This document shows, piece by piece, positions 1 to 7,900 of a stretch of 40,347 nucleotides of DNA (its first letter is position 1; every line of letters starts with the position of its first letter). Both the position numbers and the translations under genes were made by a program. The stretch is from positions 1 through 40,347 of the forward strand of contig JALONM010000031.1 in NCBI GenBank assembly GCA_025454925.1, written 5' to 3'. This DNA comes from Cytophagaceae bacterium (GTDB taxonomy: Bacteria > Bacteroidota > Bacteroidia > Cytophagales > Cytophagaceae). The notes beneath the pieces are model-generated. The model searched no databases. It was not told where the DNA came from and worked only from the letters and a program-made list of their open reading frames with translations.

Positions 1-29
1 CATCTACGAAAAGCTGCTTAGAATGCCTG

Positions 30-68
30 TGGCGCCATCAGCGCCAAGGTCGAGGGTTCGAATCCTTC
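30..68 (+). other. tRNA-like 3' segment (anticodon-arm-like hairpin plus T arm)
   Basis: Seen: a hairpin (TGGCGC / GCGCCA, 30-46) is followed by AGGTC, a typical variable-loop string, and then by a T-arm-like element at 52-68 with stem GAGGG/CCTTC around loop TTCGAAT. No matching D arm or acceptor strand is recognisable in the 29 bases left of it, and a seven-base anticodon loop would lack the near-universal U33. It may be the end of a tRNA gene cut by the window edge, a decayed tRNA, or a tRNA-like repeat. The flanking 42-bp direct repeat starts at its T loop. Confidence 0.35.
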
Positions 69-98
69 CGATACATCGGAACAGGCTGTCCATTCCGC
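57..98 (+). repeat. 42-bp direct repeat, left copy
   Basis: Matches 3928-3969 in the same orientation at 39 of 42 positions. It starts in a T-loop-like TTCGA and contains a perfect 16-bp palindrome, TTCCGATACATCGGAA. The two copies bracket the HipBA island, so they may be attachment-site-like borders. They could equally be copies of a dispersed repeat. Confidence 0.6.
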
Positions 99-223
99 AA
101 GGCGAATTCAGTTCGCTTCTAAAGCTTTCAGATCAAATTTATGCGATGATTACTTCACAATACTTCAGTACCATTGCCAGTCGCTTAGACAATAAGCTTT
201 GGAAATGTGCATATTGGCTATTT

Positions 224-430
224 TTATACCCGATAAGGTATTAAATCTAAGGGTTTAAATAAAATTATACCTGATCGGGTATAATCAACCGCTATTATGG
301 CCTTCAGATTATCATATTTGGTAGAGTAGGTTTTGCCGTATTCGGTAGTATGTGCAAAATTTGCACATACTGAACCTTCTGCTAACTCATTGGTTTCAAA
401 ACTATTCTTTGGGTGTTTAGTAATCACCAT
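224..430 (-). pseudogene. RhuM-family fragment
   Basis: A 68-residue reading frame. Its middle (KTYSTKYDNLKAIIAVDY) resembles the conserved part of RhuM-type proteins, where a similar string ending in NLDxIIxVGYR is usual. RhuM proteins are several hundred residues long and associated with mobile islands. Here the sequence leaves the family pattern right after that motif and stops, so the C-terminal bulk is missing. Its ATG overlaps the stop of the upstream broken frame (TAATG), which suggests the two were once translationally coupled. The family call rests on recognition by eye of a short motif. Confidence 0.45.
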
Positions 431-638
431 TACGACCTAAGATTATCCTCAGTCAAATATTTCTGACTCAATTCTTCTGCATGCGTCTCCTGTTCCTCTG
501 TCATTTCTTCCCACAACTTTATTATGAAAACACGCATTTCTTCATCAGGTTATCCTTTTCTTCAGGAGTAAGACCATGAGGGAAAATATGAATTTCTGCT
601 AATTCCTGATCGTTGTAATTTGAAAATCTATTGCTCAT
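430..638 (-). pseudogene. small broken gene upstream of the RhuM fragment
   Basis: An ATG at 638 opens a frame (MSNRFSNYNDQELAEIHIFP...) that stops early. After one frame change near 550-560 it continues as acidic, helix-prone sequence (EEMTEEQETHAEELSQKYL) to a stop at 430. The combined product would be about 69 residues. I do not recognise a family. The overlapping stop/start with the next frame suggests a two-gene unit that has decayed. Sequencing error at the frame change cannot be excluded. Confidence 0.4.
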
Positions 639-703
639 AAAACATCTCTTAAGGATCTGTTAATTTTCAAAAAAATGGAGCCGTTTTGACGGTAATTTAA
701 CCC

Positions 704-742
704 TAAACTTTGGCAAATTATGCTATTTTTTGCCAAAGTTTA
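704..742. promoter_or_regulatory. 14-bp perfect inverted repeat upstream of hipB
   Basis: Arms TAAACTTTGGCAAA (704-717) and TTTGCCAAAGTTTA (729-742) are exact reverse complements separated by 11 bases. It sits about 75 bp before the HipB start. It could be an operator for the helix-turn-helix protein, or a terminator-like hairpin for the minus-strand fragments ending nearby. HipB proteins are known to autorepress through palindromes; binding here is inference. Confidence 0.5.
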
Positions 743-763
743 GTATTTCAGATAGTGTATATA

Positions 764-797
764 ACGTTTTATATATTAAACGTATTTAGTATATTTG
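764..797 (+). promoter_or_regulatory. hipBA promoter with overlapping palindrome
   Basis: TATATTTG at 790-797 is an exact match to the Bacteroidota -7 box TAnnTTTG, 18 bp before the HipB ATG. Just upstream, ACGTTT / AAACGT (764-783) forms an inverted repeat across the -33 region, a natural place for autorepression. No clear -33 TTTG is seen. Confidence 0.5.
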
Positions 798-815
798 TAC
801 TATATATAAATCATT

Positions 816-1136
816 ATGAAAAGTAAATCTGTTATATTATTGCCCAAATTGCAAAAGATTCTGGAAGAATTGGGTGAAAATGTAAAGCTAGCCCGGTTGA
901 GACGAAAAATGAGTGCTGAGCAAGTGGCAGAGCGTGCCGGTATCAGCCGTTCTACTCTCTGGATGGTTGAAAAAGGAACTCCTACTGTTGCTATGGGAAC
1001 TTACCTTCAAGTCTTGTTCATTTTAGGTCTTGAAAAAGATTTATTGAATGTAGCCAAAGACGATTTGTTGGGCAGAAAATTACAGGATGCTGAATTGCTT
1101 ATCAAAGAAAGAGCTCCTAAAAAGGATAAAAATTAA
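816..1136 (+). CDS. hipB: HipB-like helix-turn-helix antitoxin
   Basis: A 106-residue protein with an Xre/HTH_3 domain at about residues 20-75. The second and recognition helices lie around MSAEQVAERAGISRSTLW, followed by the usual EKG turn. In HipBA systems this protein neutralises HipA, dimerises and represses its own operon. Its stop is 8 bp before the HipA ATG, the standard antitoxin-first order. The lysine-rich tail (about residues 90-106) is the likely unstructured end. The start follows the only good -7 box in the region. The assignment rests on fold plus partner; a generic regulator is the alternative. Confidence 0.85.
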   Translation: MKSKSVILLPKLQKILEELGENVKLARLRRKMSAEQVAERAGISRSTLWMVEKGTPTVAMGTYLQVLFILGLEKDLLNVAKDDLLGRKLQDAELLIKERAPKKDKN

Positions 1137-1144
1137 AACAAGCT

Positions 1145-2416
1145 ATGGCTACCAAAAACACTCAGCGGGAAATACTTATCTATGCACATTGGATGGACTT
1201 TAAGCAACCTGCCTTAATGGGAACTCTGAGGGCCACATTATCGCGTGGTAAAGAAATATTTTCTTTTGAATACGATAAGGATTGGTTGACGAATAAGCAG
1301 GCCCAGGTACTTGATCCCGATTTGCAGTTATTTTCAGGGCAACAATACTTATCAGATGACAAAAGCAATTTTGGAATCTTCCTGGATTCTTCTCCGGATC
1401 GATGGGGAAGATTGCTGATGAGAAGAAAAGAAGCGGCATTGGCAAGGAAAGAAAAACGAAATAGCAAAGATCTTCATGAGTCAGATTATTTACTAGGAGT
1501 ATTTGATGGACATCGAATGGGAGGCCTTCGATTCAAAGAAACTATTGAGGGGGCGTTTCTAAGTGACAATAGAGAACTCGCTTCACCTCCTTGGACTTCG
1601 CTTAGGGAACTAGAACATGCCAGCTTACAACTCGAACGCGAAGATATTGTAGACGACCCGGATTATTTGAAATGGCTGAATATGCTCATCGCTCCGGGTT
1701 CATCTCTCGGTGGTGCGCGCCCTAAAGCCAGTGTACTCGATACAAAAGGTCATTTATGGATTGCCAAATTTCCTAGTAGAAATGATAACAAGGATATAGG
1801 AGCCTGGGAAATGGTCGTACAGGAACTTGCAGTTAATGCGAATATTAAAATGGCCGAAGCGCAGGTACAAACCTACAATAGCGCTCAACATACTTTTCTT
1901 ACAAAAAGATTTGACCGCACTCCTAATGGTGATCGAATTCATTTCGCCTCTGCTATGACTATGCTGGGGTACAACGATGGAACAGACCATCATGACGGAG
2001 TCAGCTATCTCGAATTGGCAGAATTTATCTTACGCAATTCTGCTGAAGTAGAAAAAGACTTGGAACAACTCTGGAGAAGAATTGTGTTCAGTATCTGTGT
2101 TACCAACACAGACGATCATTTACGGAATCATGGATTTTTGCTTACAAAAGATGGGTGGAGATTATCACCAGCGTATGACATCAATCCGGTTGAAACAGGA
2201 ACTGGACTAAAACTAAATATATCCGAAGACGATAATTCATTGGATATAGAACTTGCCATAGAAGTTGCCAAGCATTTCCGTTTGACAAACACAAAGGCCA
2301 AAGAAATTGTCGAGGAAGTCATAAGTTCTGTTACTAATTGGAAAAAGATTGCCACGAAATATAGAATCTCCAGAACAGAACAGGAGTTGATGAGTAAGGC
2401 TTTTAGAATCAATTAA
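1145..2416 (+). CDS. hipA: HipA-family serine/threonine kinase toxin
   Basis: 423 residues, normal for full-length HipA. Seen: an N-terminal HipA_N-like region; a glycine-rich loop at about 183-193 (PGSSLGGARPKA); the ATP-binding lysine segment LWIAKFPS; a catalytic-loop string NTDDHLRNHGF at about 328; and LSPAYDINP for the metal-binding region. In characterised members HipA phosphorylates glutamyl-tRNA synthetase or related targets and induces dormancy. The target here is unknown. All catalytic motifs look intact, so this pair is probably active, unlike the decayed genes around it. It lies 8 bp after HipB and is presumably cotranscribed. Confidence 0.88.
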   Translation: MATKNTQREILIYAHWMDFKQPALMGTLRATLSRGKEIFSFEYDKDWLTNKQAQVLDPDLQLFSGQQYLSDDKSNFGIFLDSSPDRWGRLLMRRKEAALARKEKRNSKDLHESDYLLGVFDGHRMGGLRFKETIEGAFLSDNRELASPPWTSLRELEHASLQLEREDIVDDPDYLKWLNMLIAPGSSLGGARPKASVLDTKGHLWIAKFPSRNDNKDIGAWEMVVQELAVNANIKMAEAQVQTYNSAQHTFLTKRFDRTPNGDRIHFASAMTMLGYNDGTDHHDGVSYLELAEFILRNSAEVEKDLEQLWRRIVFSICVTNTDDHLRNHGFLLTKDGWRLSPAYDINPVETGTGLKLNISEDDNSLDIELAIEVAKHFRLTNTKAKEIVEEVISSVTNWKKIATKYRISRTEQELMSKAFRIN

Positions 2417-2423
2417 AAATACT

Positions 2424-2882
2424 ATGTATCAAATACCACCACTTACCAACGAATATCAATTTCAGGATTTAATTTGTGATCTATTTAATCATCTTCACAA
2501 TACCTCTTCGTATCAACTCTTTGGCAGAAAAGGGCAAGCTCAAAAAAGGCATTGATATTTTTTCGAAAGAAAAAGAAATGTAATTCAATGTAAGAATAAA
2601 GATACACTTAATAGAAGCCAAAATTTACTGAAAAAAGAATTATTAACTGAAATTGTAAATGATGTTGAATTAGCAAAATCTCTATCGTTCAAATTTCAAA
2701 AAATGATATTTACTTCTTCCTATAAATCAGATGCTGAATTGCAAGAATTGACAGCTCGATTATCCGACGAGAATGATTTTATCATTGAATATTGGGGGGA
2801 GGTGGGATATCCTAAGAAATGAAATAATTAAATCCGAAAGTTTACTAAAGACATATTACGCTGGAATGCCGAAAAAATATCT
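2424..2882 (+). pseudogene. frameshifted nuclease-like gene, N-terminal part
   Basis: An ATG 7 bp after HipA opens a frame (MYQIPPLTNEYQFQDLICDL...) that stops at 2555. Switching frame at a run of six A (about 2542-2547) continues it as KGIDIFSKEKE. A second shift near 2580 gives QCKNKDTLNRSQNLL. A third at a G run (about 2795-2800) gives DILRNEIIKSESLLKTYY, ending at a stop at 2882. The order FQDLICDLFN, then GRKGQ, GIDIF and QCKN resembles the core of Mrr/PD-(D/E)xK-type restriction endonuclease domains, with D and QxK as the acidic and basic catalytic positions. At least three frame changes are needed. Two lie at homopolymers, so assembly error is a real alternative to decay. Confidence 0.55.
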
Positions 2883-2904
2883 TTAGAGGAAGAGGCAACA
2901 AAAG

Positions 2905-3750
2905 TTGCCAAATATATTCGAGAACATTTTTTCGAAGCACACAGAGGCGCAATATTATGGACTTCGGAAATTACGGCTGTTTTTGGAAATGATGGATATC
3001 TACCTAAGAAAGGAAATCAGCATTGGCAATATGCGTTCACATAATGAAGTAATTGATCTTAGAGGAAAGCTGAAAGCAAAAGAGCTTGCTTTCGGTTTAT
3101 CATCAGACGGAGGTACGTGGGCTATTCTATTGGAAACAAAGAATGCAAAAGAAATACATGATTTGGTTTGGACTTGCTATCCTGAAGGATCATCAAATAA
3201 TGAAGAACAACAAAGAGTTGCCTTTAACAAACTTTGGACCTATTGGAATAAACCACATACTCAAATCAAAGGAAATGAAATCATCAAAAAAGTAGCGGAT
3301 GATAAAGATCAAAACACTGATAAAAAAGATCTGAAGGTAATTTCGTTCAATGACCAGGCCGCCATTCTAAGACTATTGAAAATATTAGACATTAAATTTT
3401 TTCAAGAAGACATCAATGAACAAGATGCCTGGTATGGATACACAAAAGAATCAATAGGCAACATGCTTGATTTTATTCATGAATCTAGATTATTAAAAAA
3501 TAAAATTCTCAATAAAGAGCTTCATTCACGATTGCAAAAATTTCTGAAAGCATTAGATAAGTTTGACTCTCTTTGTTCAAAATCTGTATTTGGAGCAAAT
3601 GAAATATGGTATCGTTCTATATATGCTGATTATGATCCGGAAAAAAGAAAAGAGGTTTCTGTTAAACTAAACAAGTTGACAACATCTGCATTTAAAGAAC
3701 TCGACAACCTTATTGTCTTTCTAAAAGAAAACAACATTGAGGTAGAATAG
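2905..3750 (+). CDS. unknown protein, possibly C-terminal part of the broken upstream gene
   Basis: 281 residues read from a TTG. An in-frame stop lies at 2882 and no ATG is near that TTG, so the frame may simply be the downstream part of the frameshifted nuclease-like gene. It is strongly biased to Lys, Glu, Leu and Ile and predicted mostly helical, with no signal peptide or membrane segment. I do not recognise a named domain. Stretches such as AKELAFGLSSDGGTWAIL and ITFFQED-like acidic motifs give no secure clue. Alternatives are a free-standing gene of an accessory defence module, or the sensor/helical half of a nuclease fusion. Confidence 0.55.
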   Translation: MPNIFENIFSKHTEAQYYGLRKLRLFLEMMDIYLRKEISIGNMRSHNEVIDLRGKLKAKELAFGLSSDGGTWAILLETKNAKEIHDLVWTCYPEGSSNNEEQQRVAFNKLWTYWNKPHTQIKGNEIIKKVADDKDQNTDKKDLKVISFNDQAAILRLLKILDIKFFQEDINEQDAWYGYTKESIGNMLDFIHESRLLKNKILNKELHSRLQKFLKALDKFDSLCSKSVFGANEIWYRSIYADYDPEKRKEVSVKLNKLTTSAFKELDNLIVFLKENNIEVE

Positions 3751-3864
3751 TTTTTCGGCTACAAGTCCAACCTAACCCTTGCGCACTATTTCCCTCCAAG
3801 TCCCCTGTTTTCAAGGTCCCGAACCCTTAGTCCGTGCTGGAAACAAATAGTGTTTGTTGCAATA

Positions 3865-4023
3865 TTATTTCACCTGCGTCAAAACGCTCATGTTAAGACT
3901 TCGGATTTTAAAAGGTTTACGGAATGCTTCGAGTCCTTCCAATACATCGGAACAGCCTGTCCATTCCGCTAACTTAAGTAAATACCTCTCCTTTGACACT
4001 TCTACCGAAGTAACTGAAAGCCA
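3865..4023 (-). other. in-frame read-through region after the glycosyltransferase stop
   Basis: After the TGA of the TPR glycosyltransferase (4024-4026) the same frame stays open for 52 codons to a TAA at 3865-3867 and reads like protein (KERYLLKLAEWTGCSDVLEG, then KPFKIRS). It may be a lost C-terminal tail, or the debris of another gene. The right 42-bp direct repeat lies inside it. The bases 3751-3864 show no gene or structure I can support. Confidence 0.35.
3928..3969 (+). repeat. 42-bp direct repeat, right copy
   Basis: 39 of 42 bases equal to 57-98, same orientation. The internal palindrome has one mismatch here (TTCCAATACATCGGAA). It marks the right side of the HipBA island, about 3.87 kb from the left copy. 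Confidence 0.6.
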
Positions 4024-6096
4024 TCAATGCAAACATCCAACTAAAAAATCTTCTAGCTCACGAACGGCTGCTATATCTTCAAAAATTTTATTGTCATGAC
4101 GTTTCATTCTACTTACAATATCCGTCCTCAACTCGATATTGCAGGAAATTTCAATTGCTTTCTCAACGTATTCATCCACGCTATGCGTGATGGTGTCTTC
4201 CACACCCATTTGTTTGAATACAGCCGTTGCAAACCGGGCACTGTGCTTATTTCCTTCCAAGGTGATGTATGGAATTCCCGCTTCGATGGCATCGTACACC
4301 GTATTCGCTCCGCCTCCATAATGAAGCGTATCCAAGGCAACAGAACATTGAGCCAGTAACCCGAGGTAATCGCCTTCTTCCATGCGCGGAAGAAAGTGAA
4401 CCCGCTGCATATCACGACCTATTGTCTTGGATAAGCGCCTTTGAAGACTTTCTGTGATTGCGTCTTGCTTGTCTTTTATAAACAAAACGATCCCTTCCGG
4501 GTCCTTTTCAAGCAAAGCAGCTATAAGTAAATCAAAATCTGGATGGACCTTTCTTACATTTTGCTGACAGATATACAACCGCTTGGTATCGGGCAAACCA
4601 TAATAGGAAAGTGTTTTTTTAAGGCTCGGAACCGGAGGCCTATAGTAATACACAGGTATCCTTGAAAATAGAATTAATTTTTCGGTATACTGATCTTGTG
4701 CGTTATCCGACTCTAGTTGTTTTTGTGAGAGGAAATAATCAACACTTTTTAGACCAGAGGTAACAGGCCAACCCCAGCTTGTCACTTGCACTTTAGCAGG
4801 TTTGGTTAAGGCTAAAAAATAATTGGTGGCATCGGTTCCTATTTCCCAATAATATAAAACATCGAATTTCGAATCGACTAAAACTTCCTGTGCTTTATTA
4901 AAAACAAATGGAAGCTCTATAAATCTGATATGGCGGTTGGATAACGCAGGTTGAATAATTTTTCTACCATTAGGCAAACTGCATACTACCGATACCTCCA
5001 TCCTTGTCGTGTCAATGTTATTCAAAATGCCTTTCATGCATTTCAGAAAAACTCCTTCATGGCCAGCCGTAACTACAAAACCTACATGAGGTTTGGTGTT
5101 GGAATGTTGAACGTTGAGCTTTGGAATAGCTTGAAATAAGCGATCATAAGCCACTTTAAGATCTTTGTTTATTCTTCCTTGGTAAATTAATTCAGAGGAA
5201 GGAAAACAGGCATTTTCTACAAGCTTAGCAATATTACTCATCGAATCTGGATTGGTGTTAGCTAATAATGACATCAACCCATTTCGGTAAGCATCAATAT
5301 CTTGGTTGCCTGAGGGAATAATGGGCGCTTTGGTTTCTAACTCAAACCGCACGTACGCATCCTCCGGATTTAATTTTAATAATTCATTTACCCACTTTTT
5401 AGATTGCGAATCTTTTCCTGCCCTCGCATACAAGTGTACCAAATTTTTTATGGCATCCTTGTAATTGGGTTGAATCTGAATAGCCCGCAGATAATGGTTT
5501 TCGGCTTCATCCAATCGATCCCATTCTATCAACGCAATACCTAGATTGTTGAGGGCAGGTGGATAATCGGGGTTAACCAAAAGGCAAGATTCGTATAAAG
5601 AAATCGCTGATTTATAGTTACCCAAGGCCAGCATGGTATTCCCTGCATTATAATAAGCAGTAAAGTTCTTAGGATTTAATGCTATTGCTTTTTGATAGGC
5701 GGGAATTGCCTCTTCTAACCTATTCAGAGCTTTAAGTGCGTTTCCTAATTTATGCCAGGCTTCATCAAAATCAGGTTTTATTGAAATAGATTGTTGTAAC
5801 AAGGGCAGTGCCTTTGCATAAGCATGTATTTTAAAGTAAGCATTACTAAGATTCGTGAGTAGAATTGGATTTTCAGGCCCTAATGCCAAGGCTTTCTCTA
5901 AATATAAAATTCCTTGCTCGTAATTTTGTAATCCACAATATGCAATTCCCAAATAGTGTAGCGCATCTATTTGTTTTGGTTTAACCTTCAAAGCTTCCTT
6001 ATATAAATTGATAGCTATGGACAAATCACCATTTTGATGGCTTCGTTGTGCAAAACCCATTAGGCTATTGAAAGAATCTTGATCTACCTTTTTCAT
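4024..6096 (-). CDS. TPR protein with O-GlcNAc-transferase-like (GT41) domain
   Basis: 690 residues. Seven consecutive TPR repeats occupy about residues 5-240. Residues ~335-680 resemble the catalytic half of O-linked GlcNAc transferase. QVTSWGWPVTSGL matches the family pattern QVxWxGxPxTxG, and DTLHYGGGANTVYDAIEAGI followed by PYITLEGNKHSAR matches the UDP-binding end (D..x..G..T..DAL..G.P..T..G....R). No signal peptide is seen, so it is likely cytoplasmic and would glycosylate a protein or another acceptor held by the TPR arm. It starts 26 bp after the TIGR03032-like gene and is probably in one operon with it. The acceptor is unknown. Confidence 0.8.
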   Translation of the reverse strand: MKKVDQDSFNSLMGFAQRSHQNGDLSIAINLYKEALKVKPKQIDALHYLGIAYCGLQNYEQGILYLEKALALGPENPILLTNLSNAYFKIHAYAKALPLLQQSISIKPDFDEAWHKLGNALKALNRLEEAIPAYQKAIALNPKNFTAYYNAGNTMLALGNYKSAISLYESCLLVNPDYPPALNNLGIALIEWDRLDEAENHYLRAIQIQPNYKDAIKNLVHLYARAGKDSQSKKWVNELLKLNPEDAYVRFELETKAPIIPSGNQDIDAYRNGLMSLLANTNPDSMSNIAKLVENACFPSSELIYQGRINKDLKVAYDRLFQAIPKLNVQHSNTKPHVGFVVTAGHEGVFLKCMKGILNNIDTTRMEVSVVCSLPNGRKIIQPALSNRHIRFIELPFVFNKAQEVLVDSKFDVLYYWEIGTDATNYFLALTKPAKVQVTSWGWPVTSGLKSVDYFLSQKQLESDNAQDQYTEKLILFSRIPVYYYRPPVPSLKKTLSYYGLPDTKRLYICQQNVRKVHPDFDLLIAALLEKDPEGIVLFIKDKQDAITESLQRRLSKTIGRDMQRVHFLPRMEEGDYLGLLAQCSVALDTLHYGGGANTVYDAIEAGIPYITLEGNKHSARFATAVFKQMGVEDTITHSVDEYVEKAIEISCNIELRTDIVSRMKRHDNKIFEDIAAVRELEDFLVGCLH

Positions 6097-6122
6097 TCTT
6101 ACCTTGGACTACATTACAAGAC

Positions 6123-7190
6123 TTATTCTTTTGCTTCAGCGCTAGACCAATATGCGTCCGTATTGGTTACAAGGGCTCTGCGATGTTCTTCTTTTAAGGT
6201 ATTTAAAATTCCAGGTCGTTTCATTCCATCCAAAAATTGAACATCATAAATCTCTTCTACGCTATTTTCATATTTGATATAACCGATTTGCTTACCACTT
6301 GGTAAGTGAATCGCCACAACACCTGAAAAGATAGATTCTCTGGCTATTGGTAAATCTCTAAAAGTACTTGCATTTTGCCTTAATTTGGAAAGACCAACAA
6401 ATACGACATCCCCCTTTCTGCACATCCCTCTTAAAAAACCCTGAACTTTGGTAACCACTTCGTACTTTCCTGAATTTGTATCAATACATATTATTTCCCC
6501 TCTCGCAGAGGACAATGCATATAATTTCCCATCAAATATTCTGGGTGAATGAGGCATTGGCAATCCATTTATCACAATTTCATTGCTATCTACATCCAGT
6601 ATAACGCCTCCTTCTAAAATATTTTCTCGCCATGCTTTTCCTACATTTGTTGCGCCCAAGGCCGTTACAAATGCAGGCCTCCCCTCCAGCATCGCCATGC
6701 CATTTAGATGACAACGATCGTCTGGAGTTTGATCAGAAACAAAGAATGGAGTCCATTTATTTTCAAAACTATACTCATCGTTGATCAAACATAAGCAGGA
6801 AAAACGAGTATTTACCCCCCAAAGACCTTCATTGCCCCAAGCCATATCATGCAGATCTATTTCGCCGCTATAATACGTAGCTCGTGGCAAGAACAAGGTA
6901 TCATACATTCCGGGTGTCTTTCCATAATGCAGGGCCAGAGCATTTGAACTAGCTAATACTTGTACTTCATCTTTAGTGGCAACAGCCATTTTACTTCCAC
7001 GGACTGCAAGTCCCATTGCCTTATCATATTGACGAGGTAACTGAACAATTTCTTCCTTATTTAAAGCACTAATTAAAATCAATTTACCAGCCTGGTAAGT
7101 TGTTAAAGCAATAGTGCCATTTAATTCGGTAAGGAGCTCTGCCATGTTCGGAGACATTGTACAGCTAAAGGGAGGAAGCGTTTGCCTCAT
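6123..7190 (-). CDS. TIGR03032-family protein (beta-propeller-like)
   Basis: 355 residues. Recognised by the family-typical opening (SPNMAELLTELNGTIALTTY then QAGKLILI), the central WGVNTRFSCLC and CHLNGMA strings, and a run of short beta-rich blades. Members of this family have no assigned reaction and often sit beside TPR/glycosyltransferase genes, as here. There is no signal peptide or membrane segment. It is the first gene of a two-gene operon with the GT41-like protein, which suggests a role as acceptor, accessory factor or sensor for that enzyme (inference). The ATG at 7190 is preceded by a plausible promoter. Confidence 0.75.
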   Translation of the reverse strand: MRQTLPPFSCTMSPNMAELLTELNGTIALTTYQAGKLILISALNKEEIVQLPRQYDKAMGLAVRGSKMAVATKDEVQVLASSNALALHYGKTPGMYDTLFLPRATYYSGEIDLHDMAWGNEGLWGVNTRFSCLCLINDEYSFENKWTPFFVSDQTPDDRCHLNGMAMLEGRPAFVTALGATNVGKAWRENILEGGVILDVDSNEIVINGLPMPHSPRIFDGKLYALSSARGEIICIDTNSGKYEVVTKVQGFLRGMCRKGDVVFVGLSKLRQNASTFRDLPIARESIFSGVVAIHLPSGKQIGYIKYENSVEEIYDVQFLDGMKRPGILNTLKEEHRRALVTNTDAYWSSAEAKE

Positions 7191-7223
7191 AATTCGATCT
7201 CTATGGTTTAATTTTAATCTTAC

Positions 7224-7251
7224 AAAATCTAAAAACGGTGTTTTTTATCAA
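7224..7251 (-). promoter_or_regulatory. candidate promoter of the TIGR03032-glycosyltransferase operon
   Basis: On the minus strand, TTG (7251-7249), a 17-bp spacer and TAGATTTT (7231-7224) fit the Bacteroidota TTG / TAnnTTTG pattern with one mismatch, about 33 bp before the ATG. It is a short motif in AT-rich DNA, so chance is possible. Confidence 0.3.
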
Positions 7252-7316
7252 TTATTCAAACTATTTAATGCAAGACTTAGTAAGCTCTGAAATAAACCTC
7301 TCCATACATGAATATT

Positions 7317-7514
7317 GTTAAACCGGCTTTTCTCAATAGAAGCGAAGCGCACTATGGAGAAAGCTCATGGATCGTAGATCCATGGCCGGTAATCCAGACT
7401 TAGAAAATCATAGGATTAGAAAAGAATTTCTTTTATTCGATTCCTTATCAAGCCCTTGATTTTATTAGTTGTTTTTTCAATAGAAGAATTTCTATTGAAA
7501 AATTAGGGTTAAAC
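7317..7514 (+). repeat. 198-bp dispersed repeat, copy A
   Basis: It recurs in inverted orientation at 22581-22777 with roughly 93% identity by eye. Ends read GTTAAACC and GGTTAAAC, nearly inverted copies of each other (7 of 8). Inside are a 19-base palindrome around a GTA centre (7366-7384) and a 13-bp-stem hairpin (about 7475-7504). It contains no open frame. Size and terminal inverted repeats fit a MITE- or REP-like non-autonomous element. No target duplication is evident. Confidence 0.75.
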
Positions 7515-7900
7515 TAATTTGACGCCAATGTACCCTAAAGCTGGAATTGTTACGCGAAATTGTATAAGATGTTGAATTGTTCGATTTTATTCCGAAAATG
7601 ATTTTACATTTTGAATCAAAAGTTGGTGATTTATGAAGAAATAAAATAACTAATCAGTACGTGTACCGCAGCCCTATGAGGCTGGAATTAACTCAAAATA
7701 TTTTTAGTCGAGGAAACTGCAATAATTGTGTCGGTTTCAATTCTGTTTCAGATAAATCAAAAACATCCTGGGATTTAAATTAAGTACATGAATGTAAGAA
7801 AATACTAGATCAAAGAAGGCCAGTGAACTTGATTGTTATTTAAAATGTGAAATACAAACGAATGACTTTCTTCCAACGTTATTTTGAATATGTAACTGAC
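7515..7900. other. intergenic DNA without recognised gene
   Basis: AT-rich, with stops in all frames. I see no tRNA, terminator or repeat here. It lies between the ~198-bp repeat and the end of the type IX cargo gene. Confidence 0.6.

Noticed and set aside
23-244. A 73-codon frame at the window start
   Set aside because: It runs through the tRNA-like segment and the 42-bp repeat, with no recognisable protein.
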